Assembly: GCF_002176815.1 (NCBI RefSeq)
Contig: NZ_CP021648.1
Span: 2,550,001 to 2,614,000 of the forward strand
Source: Acidovorax sp. T1
GTDB lineage: Bacteria; Pseudomonadota; Gammaproteobacteria; Burkholderiales; Burkholderiaceae_C
DNA: 64,000 bases
Direction: 5' to 3'
Position 1 is the stretch's first letter; each line of letters opens with the position of its first letter. The notes under the pieces are model-generated. The model worked only from the letters and a program-made list of their open reading frames with translations. It was not told the DNA's origin and made no database searches. The position numbers were made by a program, and so were the translations under genes. This document shows positions 16,986 through 25,164 of this stretch, in pieces.

Positions 16986-19637
16986 CTACTCGGCCCGCGC
17001 CAACTCCTGTGCAAGGAACGGAGCGGTTCGGCTGCCAGACGTTCGGGCCACCTGCTGAGGGGAACCCGCCACTACGATGCTGCCGCCGGCAGCGCCCGCG
17101 CCCGGCCCCACGTCGATCACCCAGTCGGCCTGGGCCACCGCGCGCATGTCGTGCTCGATCATCACCACGGTATTGCCGGCATCGACCAGGCGCTGCAACT
17201 GCACCAGCAGCCGGTCGGCATCCGACGCATGCAGTCCGGTGGTCGGCTCGTCGAGCACGTACAGGCTTCGGCCGCGCTGGCTGCGCTGAAGCTCGGTCGC
17301 CAGCTTGATGCGCTGCGCCTCGCCACCGGAAAGCTCAGTGGCCGGTTGCCCCAGGCGCAGATAGCCCAGTCCGATATCACGCAGCAGTTGCAGTGGCCTT
17401 GCCACCGCATCTTCACCCTCGAAGAATTCGCTGGCCTCGTCCACGGTCATCTGCAACACCTCGGCGATGTTGCGCCCGTTCCACTGCACCTTCAGCGTGG
17501 CCTCGTTGTAGCGTGCGCCATGGCACGTAGGGCACGGCGCGTACACGCTGGGCATGAACAGCAGTTCCACGCTCACGAAACCCTCGCCCTCGCAAGTCTC
17601 GCAGCGCCCCTTGGCAACGTTGAACGAGAACCGTCCGGCGTCATAGCGGCGGCGTCGCGCATCGGGCGTGGCGGCGAACAGCTTGCGTACATGATCGAAC
17701 AGGCCGGTGTAGGTAGCCAGGTTCGACCGCGGCGTGCGCCCAATCGGTTTCTGGTCCACCTGCACCAGGCGCTGTATGGCGTCCACGTCGCCCGCCAGAT
17801 GACCACCGGTCGCTTCGATCACGGCCGGCCCTTCACTGGTGGCGTTATCGGCCGCATCGTCTTCAGGCTCGTGGCCCAGGTGTAGCAGCACCAACTCCGG
17901 CAGGGCCTGCGCGACGAGGCTGGATTTGCCGGAGCCGGAGATACCCGTGACGGCTGTTAGCACGCCCAGCGGAATGCGTGCATCCACGCCATGCAGGTTG
18001 TGGCGGTGAATGCCCTGCAGCTCCAGCCAGCCGGTCGCTTCGCGTGCTCGGCTTCCCGGCGCGGGGATCTCGTCGAACAGGTAGCGTGCAGTACGCGATT
18101 CGGCAATCTTGCGCAGGCCATCCGGTTCGCCGCTGTAGAGCACGCGGCCGCCACGCTCCCCGGCATCCGGCCCGACATCGACCAGCCATTGCGCGCGGCG
18201 CATCAGGTCAAGGTCGTGCTCCACCACGAACACCGAGTTACCCGCATCGCGCAGCCGGTCGAGCGCGTCGTACAGGGCCTGGCTGTCGGAGGGATGCAGG
18301 CCCGCCGAGGGTTCGTCGAGCACGTACACGACGCCGAACAGCAGGGAACTCAATTGCGTGGCCAACCGCAGGCGTTGCAACTCGCCGGCCGAAAGCGTCG
18401 GCGTGGCTCGGTCCAGCGTCAGGTAACCCAAACCCAGCCCACGCAGTTGACGCAGGCGCGCCATCACGCCACCGGCCAGGCGCTGCGCGGCGAGGCGCTT
18501 TTCTTCCGATAGCGCCGAGGTGCGGCGCACGTCGGGCGATACCGCATGGACGGCGCGGCCGGAGGCCGCGCGTTCGGCACGGTCGCGTCGGGTCGCTTCC
18601 TTGTCCGTAGCCGCCCCCGCTGCATGGGCGCGGAAATCGCCCTGGGCGATGGGTTCGAGCAAGGCCGCCAACTGATCCAGCGGCATCTGCATGAACTCGC
18701 CGATGTCCACGCCGGCGAACGTGACCGACAGCGCCTCGGGCTTGAGCCGCTTGCCGTGGCAGGTGGGGCACGGTTTGCCCTCCATGAACCGGGACACGCG
18801 CTTTCTCATCAGCGCGCTCTGGGTGTTGGCAAAGGTGTGCAGCAAATACCGTCGGGCGCTGGTGAAGGTGCCCATGTAGCTCGGCTCCATCTTGCGTTTG
18901 AGCGCGGCGCGGGTCTCGGCAGGCGTGAAGCCGGCGTACACCGGCACCGTCGGTGTTTCCTCGGTGAACAGAATCCAGTCGCGATCCTTCTTCGGCAGGT
19001 CCTTCCACGGTCGGTCAACGTCGTAGCCCATGCTGACCAGGATGTCGCGCAGGTTCTGGCCTTGCCAGGCGGGGGGCCAGGAGGCGATCGCCCGCTCGCG
19101 GATGCTCAGGGAGGGATCGGGCACCATGTTGGCCTCGGTCACCTCGTACACATGGCCCAGGCCGTGGCAGGTCGGGCACGCTCCCTGCGGCGTGTTGGGC
19201 GAAAAATCCTCGGCGTACAGCATGGGCTGGTTGGCTGGGTAGGCGCCAGCGCGCGAATACATCATCCGCACCAGGCTGGACAAGGTGGTCACACTGCCCA
19301 CAGAGGAACGCGCGTTGCTGGAGCCCCGCTGCTGTTGCAGCGCCACCGCCGGCGGTAGGCCGTCGATCGCATCGACGTCCGGTACGCCGGCCTGGTCGAT
19401 CAGTCGCCGCGCATAGGGGGCCACCGACTCGAAGTAGCGCCGCTGGGCCTCGGCATAGATGGTGCCAAAGGCCAGCGAGGACTTCCCGGAGCCGGAGACA
19501 CCCGAGAACACCACCAGCGCGTTACGCGGGATGGCGACATCCACGTCCTTGAGGTTGTGCTCGCGCGCGCCGCGCACTTCCACCATGCCGCTGGCGGCAG
19601 CGGTACAAGAGGATTCACCGAAAGAATTGTTTGGCAT
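16986..19637 (-). CDS. UvrA class II (UvrA2/DrrC-like) ABC ATPase
   Basis: The start is ATG 19637 inside a leader shared with nhaA, giving 883 residues. Two ABC modules are present: Walker A1 SGVSGSGKSSLAF and A2 TGISGSGKSSLVA. Zinc-finger pairs occur (ACPTCHGLGH; PCPTCHGKRL; RCETCEGEGF with PCPTCHGARY). The signature LSGGEAQRIKLATEL and VLDEPTTGLH are intact. Only about 35 residues lie between VRMMYSRAG and the first zinc finger, so the UvrB-binding domain of canonical UvrA is missing; this defines class II UvrA, linked to tolerance of DNA-binding drugs. It is the last gene of the rarA-nhaA-uvrA2 group, 25 bases after nhaA. Confidence 0.9.
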   Translation of the reverse strand: MPNNSFGESSCTAAASGMVEVRGAREHNLKDVDVAIPRNALVVFSGVSGSGKSSLAFGTIYAEAQRRYFESVAPYARRLIDQAGVPDVDAIDGLPPAVALQQQRGSSNARSSVGSVTTLSSLVRMMYSRAGAYPANQPMLYAEDFSPNTPQGACPTCHGLGHVYEVTEANMVPDPSLSIRERAIASWPPAWQGQNLRDILVSMGYDVDRPWKDLPKKDRDWILFTEETPTVPVYAGFTPAETRAALKRKMEPSYMGTFTSARRYLLHTFANTQSALMRKRVSRFMEGKPCPTCHGKRLKPEALSVTFAGVDIGEFMQMPLDQLAALLEPIAQGDFRAHAAGAATDKEATRRDRAERAASGRAVHAVSPDVRRTSALSEEKRLAAQRLAGGVMARLRQLRGLGLGYLTLDRATPTLSAGELQRLRLATQLSSLLFGVVYVLDEPSAGLHPSDSQALYDALDRLRDAGNSVFVVEHDLDLMRRAQWLVDVGPDAGERGGRVLYSGEPDGLRKIAESRTARYLFDEIPAPGSRAREATGWLELQGIHRHNLHGVDARIPLGVLTAVTGISGSGKSSLVAQALPELVLLHLGHEPEDDAADNATSEGPAVIEATGGHLAGDVDAIQRLVQVDQKPIGRTPRSNLATYTGLFDHVRKLFAATPDARRRRYDAGRFSFNVAKGRCETCEGEGFVSVELLFMPSVYAPCPTCHGARYNEATLKVQWNGRNIAEVLQMTVDEASEFFEGEDAVARPLQLLRDIGLGYLRLGQPATELSGGEAQRIKLATELQRSQRGRSLYVLDEPTTGLHASDADRLLVQLQRLVDAGNTVVMIEHDMRAVAQADWVIDVGPGAGAAGGSIVVAGSPQQVARTSGSRTAPFLAQELARAE

Positions 19638-19657
19638 GTTTTTATCCGGTAGTTCGT
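19608..19657 (-). repeat. Shared 50-bp gene leader, copy A (uvrA2 start)
   Basis: This segment matches 21499-21548 at 43 of 50 positions without gaps. It spans the upstream 20 bases, the ATG and the first ten codons of uvrA2. The encoded peptide pattern is EL-x-x-KNMP-x-x-S-x-GESS in both copies. Past the repeat the two genes are unrelated. Confidence 0.9.
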
Positions 19658-19662
19658 CCCGC

Positions 19663-21528
19663 TCAGGACGGGACTTCCTGAGTTCGGGTGCCGCGGCGGC
19701 TAGCTTCGAGCGCTGCGGTGACAGAGCGGGCGTCGTAGCTGCCGCGCAGGCGGCGACCCTCGACGAAGAACGTCGGCGTGGCGTGCGCACCGCTGGCGAC
19801 CGCACTGGCGAGGTCGCGCTCGACACGCTCGATCACCGCAGGGCTGTCGAGATCCGCGATGAACCGATCGACGTCGAGCCCAAGCTCTGCGGCGTAGCCG
19901 ATCAGATCCTCGCGCTCCAGCGCGTGCTGACGGGTGAACACGAAGTCCAGCCACGGCCAGAACATCCCCTGATTCGATGCCGCCTCGGACGCACGCGCGG
20001 CGATCGGCCCATGCGGGTGGTGCGGCAAGTGGCGCACCACATACCGCAGGTCGTCCCCGAAGTGGGCGCGCAGATCCTCCCAAGAACCGGTAGCGTGCGC
20101 ACAGTACTCGCACTCGAAGTCCACGTACTCCACCAGCGTGAGCTGCGCGTCCTCTGGCCCGCGAATGTGATCGACCTCGGGATCGACCGGCGGCTCAAGC
20201 ACCATCGGCAGATCGGCGGTCTCCTCACCCCACCTGCGAGCGGCAACCTTGAAGATGAGCCACCCGAGCAACGTGGCGAGCATCATCGACACGAGCACGC
20301 CGACCGTCGCCTGGCGGCCCAGGTCGGAGGTCGTGCCGAACGCGAGCCCGATGATCAGCAGCGACACGGTGAAGCCGATCCCGGACAGCGCCGCCCCACC
20401 GAACACGCTCCCCACCCCGACGCCCTCGGGCAGCCGGCCCAGGCCGAGACGGACGGCGACGAGCGTGGTGAGCCCGATGCCCAGGAGCTTGCCGAGCACG
20501 AGCCCCGCGATGACGCCCCAGGTCACGGGCGAGCCGAAGGCCTCAGCGAGCAGCCCGCCACGCAGGTCCACCCCGGCGTTCGCCAAGGCGAAGATCGGCA
20601 CGATCAGCAGCGCCGTCGGCAACCGCAGGAACTCGTGCAATCGCTCGTTCACCGAGATACCCCGGGACAGCCCGCAGTCCACCGCGCGGGCCGATGCGGC
20701 ACTCGGCGACTGCCAGAAGTCGCGGAACAGTTGTCTTGCCGCAACGACCCCGTGACGTTGCGTCGCATAGGCGGGGATCAGCAGCCCCGCGGCCATCCCG
20801 GCGAGGGAGGCATGGATGCCGGAGTACAGGGTTGCGAGCCACAGCACGATCACGATCAGCACATACGGCATTGCCCGCCACTGGCGGGTGCGCCCCAGCC
20901 ACCACAGCGCAACGAGACTGGCGAGGGCGATCAACAACGGGACGACCCGGATCTCCTCGCTATAGACGATGCCGATGATGGACACGGCGAGGAAGTCATC
21001 GACCACGGTCAGGGTGAGCAGGAACACACGCAACTGACCGGACAGCCGCGGACCGACGATCGCCAGGGTGCCCAGCATGAACGCCGTATCGGTGCCGACC
21101 ACCGCACCCCACCCGTGCAGGCCCTGACCTCCGGCCAGCCCCACGAGCAGGACGTACACCAGAGCGGGAAGCACGACACCCGCGACACCCGCGATCAGGG
21201 CGAGACCGGCACGGCTGCGATCCCGGAGCGATCCGTGGGCGAACTCCTGACGCACCTCCAGGCCGATCAGGAAGAAGAAGACGACCATCAGGCCGTCGTT
21301 GACCCAGTGATGCAGATCCATGTGCAGGCCCAATGGCCCAAAGTTGAACCCGACGTCCAGGTGCCACAACCCGAAATAGGCATCGGATAGCGGCGAGTTC
21401 GCCCACGCCAGCGCCACAACCGTGACGATCACCAGCAGCACCGCCGCCCCGGACTCAGTGCGTAGATAGCGGGCAACTCGACTCCGTCTGATATTCGCAG
21501 AGGATTCACCGAGAGAAGCGTCTGGCAT
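19663..21528 (-). CDS. nhaA: NhaA Na+/H+ antiporter fused to a C-terminal DsbA-like thioredoxin domain
   Basis: The product has 621 residues from ATG 21528 (shared leader); a TTG at 21588, overlapping the rarA stop, is an alternative that would add 20 residues. Residues about 10-425 are a multi-spanning NhaA antiporter (VDDFLAVSIIGIVY and FALANAGVDL). The rest is a DsbA-type fold with a CEYC active site (VDFECEYCAHATG) and ATPTFFVEGRRLRG. This fusion is typical of actinobacterial NhaA. NhaA expels Na+ in exchange for H+; the topology of the thioredoxin domain is not clear. The gene lies between rarA and uvrA2 on one strand. A recent transfer from a high-GC Gram-positive is likely. Confidence 0.9.
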   Translation of the reverse strand: MPDASLGESSANIRRSRVARYLRTESGAAVLLVIVTVVALAWANSPLSDAYFGLWHLDVGFNFGPLGLHMDLHHWVNDGLMVVFFFLIGLEVRQEFAHGSLRDRSRAGLALIAGVAGVVLPALVYVLLVGLAGGQGLHGWGAVVGTDTAFMLGTLAIVGPRLSGQLRVFLLTLTVVDDFLAVSIIGIVYSEEIRVVPLLIALASLVALWWLGRTRQWRAMPYVLIVIVLWLATLYSGIHASLAGMAAGLLIPAYATQRHGVVAARQLFRDFWQSPSAASARAVDCGLSRGISVNERLHEFLRLPTALLIVPIFALANAGVDLRGGLLAEAFGSPVTWGVIAGLVLGKLLGIGLTTLVAVRLGLGRLPEGVGVGSVFGGAALSGIGFTVSLLIIGLAFGTTSDLGRQATVGVLVSMMLATLLGWLIFKVAARRWGEETADLPMVLEPPVDPEVDHIRGPEDAQLTLVEYVDFECEYCAHATGSWEDLRAHFGDDLRYVVRHLPHHPHGPIAARASEAASNQGMFWPWLDFVFTRQHALEREDLIGYAAELGLDVDRFIADLDSPAVIERVERDLASAVASGAHATPTFFVEGRRLRGSYDARSVTAALEASRRGTRTQEVPS

Positions 21529-21548
21529 GTTCTTATTCTGTAGTTCGT
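21499..21548 (-). repeat. Shared 50-bp gene leader, copy B (nhaA start)
   Basis: This is the partner of 19608-19657 (43/50 identical). It contains the ATG at 21528 and codons MPDASLGESS. The conserved bases upstream of the ATG (ACGAACTAC, then AATAAGAAC) contain no strong Shine-Dalgarno, so initiation may rely on coupling or on the conserved A-rich sequence. Confidence 0.9.
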
Positions 21549-21584
21549 GAGGTAGCGATGGGCCGATTTCGGGGGGGATATCGG

Positions 21585-22898
21585 TCAAGTGTACGGGCTT
21601 AGCGGCGTCGCGTCATCGAGCGAGCGCAGCCAAGTGAGCCTTTCTCCCAGCCTTCGCTCGACGCCCCTGTCCGTTGGCTGGTACCAGCCCGGCCGCGCCA
21701 CGCCCTCGGGAAAATAGGTTTGCCCAGCGGCATAGCCGTTGGGCTCATCATGCGCGTAGCGGTAGCCTTCGCGATAGCCCATCTGCTTCATCAGCTTCGT
21801 CGGCGCATTGCGAAGATGGAGCGGCACAGCCTGGGAGCCGCTGCGCTTGACGAATGCCTTGGCCTGATCCCAGGCGGCATAGGCGGCATTCGACTTGGGG
21901 GCCAGAGCGAGGTAAGTCACCGCCTGGGCCAGCGGTATCTCGCCTTCGGGTGAGCCCAGCCTGTCGTAGGCCAGCGCGGCATTGAGTGCCAGTTGCAGCG
22001 CCTGCGGGTCGGCATTGCCGATGTCTTCGCTGGCCATCACCACCATGCGGCGGGTCACCTGGCTCACGTCGCCGCTGCCGTCGAGGATGCGGGCCAGCCA
22101 ATACAGGGCCGCATCGGGGTCGGAGCCCCGTAGCGACTTGTGGAAGGCTGAGAGCTGCCAGTAGAACTCGTCACCGCCCTTGTCGAACCTGCGCAGCGAT
22201 GGACTCGTGGACAGATTGGCGAACTCGCCATCGACCACGGTCTTGCCCGCGCCCGACGCCGCATTCGTCACCTGCTCAAGCAGATTGAGGAAGCGCCTGC
22301 CATCGCCATCGGCAAAGCCCTTTAGCAGGTCCAGCGCGTCCGCGTCCAACTTGACGCCCTGGAGATGCGGCAGTGCGCGTTCGTAGAGCTGGTTCAGTTC
22401 GTCGCTGGACAGCGGTTCGAGGGTATAGACCTGCGCGCGCGAGAGCAGTGCGGAATTGACCGCCAACCCCGGATGCTCGGTCGTCCCCCCCACCAGGGTC
22501 AGGAGCCCCGACTCGACATGGGGCAGCAGGGCATCCTGCTGCGCCTTGTTGAAGCGATGGATCTCATCGACGAAAAGCACCGTCGATCGACCATGGTTGT
22601 CCAGTTCAGCCTGGGCCTCGTCGATGGCTTGCCGGATGTCCTTCACCCCGGCCAGCACGGCCGAGATGGCGATGAATCGGCTGTCGGTCGCACTGGCGGC
22701 CAGGCGCCCCAGGGTGGTCTTGCCCACGCCTGGCGGCCCCCAGAGGATGAACGAGTGCAACTTGCCCGCCTCGAACGCGAGACGCAGCGGCTTGCCGGGG
22801 CCGAGCAAGTGCCGTTGCCCGACGAATTCATCCAGCGTCTTGGGCCGCAGGAGTTCGGCCAAGGGAGGCTTGGGCTTTGTCGTGAATAGATCGGTCAA
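21585..22898 (-). CDS. rarA: RarA/MgsA replication-associated recombination ATPase
   Basis: The product has 437 residues, the usual length for RarA. The clamp-loader-like AAA+ core has Walker A (LWGPPGVGKTTLGRL, about 52-66), Walker B (VLFVDEIHRFNKAQQD) and sensor 1 (LVGGTTEHPG). The C-terminal tetramerisation region ends LRNAPTKLMKQMGYREGYRYAHDEP. RarA acts at stalled forks and single-strand gaps. It is normally a chromosomal housekeeping gene, so its place as ICE cargo next to uvrA2 is notable. Its TGA overlaps a TTG in the nhaA frame. Confidence 0.93.
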   Translation of the reverse strand: MTDLFTTKPKPPLAELLRPKTLDEFVGQRHLLGPGKPLRLAFEAGKLHSFILWGPPGVGKTTLGRLAASATDSRFIAISAVLAGVKDIRQAIDEAQAELDNHGRSTVLFVDEIHRFNKAQQDALLPHVESGLLTLVGGTTEHPGLAVNSALLSRAQVYTLEPLSSDELNQLYERALPHLQGVKLDADALDLLKGFADGDGRRFLNLLEQVTNAASGAGKTVVDGEFANLSTSPSLRRFDKGGDEFYWQLSAFHKSLRGSDPDAALYWLARILDGSGDVSQVTRRMVVMASEDIGNADPQALQLALNAALAYDRLGSPEGEIPLAQAVTYLALAPKSNAAYAAWDQAKAFVKRSGSQAVPLHLRNAPTKLMKQMGYREGYRYAHDEPNGYAAGQTYFPEGVARPGWYQPTDRGVERRLGERLTWLRSLDDATPLSPYT

Positions 22899-22949
22899 GT
22901 TGCTCTCCCTGGCATTTCTGATAGTTGACGTTCCGATAAGGTGGGCACC

Positions 22950-24257
22950 TCAATCCAGAGAGCCGGATTTATCCAACGCTGTGGGCTCTTTGTCGGCAAT
23001 CGCATGCATGATGATGCGAGAGCCGCGGTAGCCGATGCTGTGGTTCCATACCCAGCTCAAAGCGACGCTGAGACGATTTCGCGTACCGATCAGAAAGTAG
23101 ATATGCGCGAGCTTCCAGATCCACCACGCAAAGGCACCACGCAGCTTAACCCGCCCCATGTCAATCACGGCCAGGCTGCGGCCGATGGTGGCCAGGTTCC
23201 CCTGATGCCGGTATATGAAAGGCCCGTCAGCGGACTTGCCTTTCAAACGCCGTCCAATGAGGTTGGCGACGTACTTCCCTTGCTGTTTGGCGGCCGGGGC
23301 GATGCCCGGTACGGGCTTCCCGTCGGCCATAGTGCACGAGGCGGTATCGCCGATGGCGAAGACCTCCGGGCGACCAGCCACCGTCAGGTCGGGACCAACG
23401 ACCACTCGACCCGCACGATCAGACGCAGCACCCAACCAGCGAGCCGCGGGAGACGCCTTGACCCCTGCGGCCCAGACGATGGTCTTGGCCGAAAGGGGCT
23501 TGCCGCCATACACCACGCCGTCGGCCGAGCATTCGGTGACCGGCGTACCCAGCACGACCTCGACCCCGAGCTTTTCGAGTGCCTGGCGCGTATAGGCCGA
23601 AAGATCCTCTGGAAAGACCGACAACAGACGCGGGCCCGCCTCGATCAGTACAACCCGGGACGTGCTCGGGTCAATAGAGCGGAAGTCACGCGCCAGCGTG
23701 TCTCGTGCAAGCTCGGCGATGGTCCCGGCCAATTCAACCCCGGTGGGACCACCACCGATGATGACGAACGTCTGCAGCGCGGCACGCTGCTGAGGATCGC
23801 TCGTGAGCTCGGCCTCCTCGAAAGCCGCGAGGATTCGGCCCCGAATGGCCGTGGCATCTTCCAGCGTCTTCAACCCCGGCGCAAAAGCCCCCCATTCGTC
23901 GTGTCCGAAATAGGCATGGGTAGCGCCTGTCGCGAGTACGAGCGTGTCGTAGGTTTGGCGTGAGCCATTGTTGAGAATGACCTGACGCGCGTCCTGGTCG
24001 ATGCCTTCCACTTCCGCCATCAAGGTGTTCACTTCCGGGCGATTGCGGAAGAGATAGCGAATAGGCCATGCGATCTCGGATGTCGAAAGTGACGCCCCTG
24101 CAACCTGGTAAAGCAAGGGTTGGAACAGGTGATGATTGCGCCGATCGATGATCGTCACATCGACCTCGGCACCAGCAAGCTCGTTGGCAACCTCGATCCC
24201 GCCGAAGCCCGCTCCGATAATGACGACGTGATGTCGGTTTTTGGAGGTCTTTGTCAT
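22950..24257 (-). CDS. ndh: Type II NADH:quinone oxidoreductase (NDH-2)
   Basis: The product has 435 residues. Two Rossmann motifs are present, for FAD (VIIGAGFGGIEVANEL, near residue 12) and NADH (VIIGGGPTGVELAG, near 168), with AIGDTASCT as the second FAD contact. The C-terminus has amphipathic, hydrophobic helices (FLIGTRNRLSVALSWVWNHS) that would attach it to the membrane. It oxidises NADH without pumping protons. Its position after the formaldehyde genes suggests re-oxidation of NADH made by formaldehyde dehydrogenase; that link is inference. It starts 18 bases after fghA. Confidence 0.9.
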   Translation of the reverse strand: MTKTSKNRHHVVIIGAGFGGIEVANELAGAEVDVTIIDRRNHHLFQPLLYQVAGASLSTSEIAWPIRYLFRNRPEVNTLMAEVEGIDQDARQVILNNGSRQTYDTLVLATGATHAYFGHDEWGAFAPGLKTLEDATAIRGRILAAFEEAELTSDPQQRAALQTFVIIGGGPTGVELAGTIAELARDTLARDFRSIDPSTSRVVLIEAGPRLLSVFPEDLSAYTRQALEKLGVEVVLGTPVTECSADGVVYGGKPLSAKTIVWAAGVKASPAARWLGAASDRAGRVVVGPDLTVAGRPEVFAIGDTASCTMADGKPVPGIAPAAKQQGKYVANLIGRRLKGKSADGPFIYRHQGNLATIGRSLAVIDMGRVKLRGAFAWWIWKLAHIYFLIGTRNRLSVALSWVWNHSIGYRGSRIIMHAIADKEPTALDKSGSLD

Positions 24258-24275
24258 AACCTGATCTCATCTCTC

Positions 24276-25106
24276 TCAGCGTTTCAGCGCCGATGCGTGG
24301 TATGCCATATGCTCGCCAATGAAACTGGCAATGAAGTAGTAGCTGTGGTCGTAGCCAGGGCGCAGATTCAACGTGAGCGGGTGCCCCGTCTCGTCGCAGG
24401 CTTTGCGCAGCAGATCGGGCTGAAGCTGACTCTCCAGGAACTCGTCGCCCAAGCCCTGATCCACCAGCAGCGGCAGACGCTCCTGCACGGTGCGAATCAG
24501 CTCCACGGTGTCGTACTGCTTCCACGCCTCCCGGTCGCTGCCCAGGTACGCCTCGAAGGCCTTGTGTCCCCAGGGAACCTGGGTGGGCGCGACGATGGGC
24601 GAGAAGGCCGAGACGCTTCGATAACGGCCCGGGTTGCGCAGGGCGATGACCAGGGCGCCATGCCCGCCCATGGAATGGCCGCTGATGCTCCGCTCCGCCG
24701 TCACGGGAAAGTGGGCCTCGATCAGCGCCGGTAGTTCCTGCACCACGTAGTCATACATCCGATGATTCGCAGCCCAGGGTTCCTGCGTGGCGTTGACGTA
24801 GAAACCCGCCCCCTGTCCGAGGTCATAGGCGGGATCGTCGGCAACGCCTTCGCCGCGTGCGCTGGTATCGGGCGCGACGACGGCAATGCCATGTTCGGCT
24901 GCGTAGCGCTGGACGGCGGACTTGGTGATGAAGTTCTGCTCGGTGCAGGTGAGGCCTGAAAGCCAGTACAGCACCGGCACCTTGCCGTGCTGTGCCTGCG
25001 GAGGCAGATAGACGCCGACCTTCATCGTGCAACCGAGCGTCGTGGATTCATGCTGATAAACGTCCTGCCAACCATCAAAGCTGGCGTGATGTTCGATGCG
25101 TTCCAT
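24276..25106 (-). CDS. fghA: S-formylglutathione hydrolase
   Basis: The product has 276 residues, the full family length. This esterase-D alpha/beta-hydrolase has its nucleophile in GHSMGGHGAL (Ser145), catalytic Asp and His candidates in the C-terminal part (DQGLGDEF; PGYDHSYYF), and the family marker LSGLTCTEQNFITKS. It hydrolyses S-formylglutathione to formate and glutathione, the second step of glutathione-dependent formaldehyde oxidation, and so pairs with frmA at 27124-28233. It lies in the same minus-strand series. Confidence 0.95.
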   Translation of the reverse strand: MERIEHHASFDGWQDVYQHESTTLGCTMKVGVYLPPQAQHGKVPVLYWLSGLTCTEQNFITKSAVQRYAAEHGIAVVAPDTSARGEGVADDPAYDLGQGAGFYVNATQEPWAANHRMYDYVVQELPALIEAHFPVTAERSISGHSMGGHGALVIALRNPGRYRSVSAFSPIVAPTQVPWGHKAFEAYLGSDREAWKQYDTVELIRTVQERLPLLVDQGLGDEFLESQLQPDLLRKACDETGHPLTLNLRPGYDHSYYFIASFIGEHMAYHASALKR

Positions 25107-25164
25107 GGTGTTCTCCTATGTTCAAAGGAACGGCGCAGCTCTCGCGCACCAGGACGGCAGCTCT

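Noticed and set aside
19459..21390. 643-codon open frame on the plus strand across nhaA
   Set aside because: Antisense to a clear antiporter gene; low-complexity Arg/Gln/Glu-rich translation.
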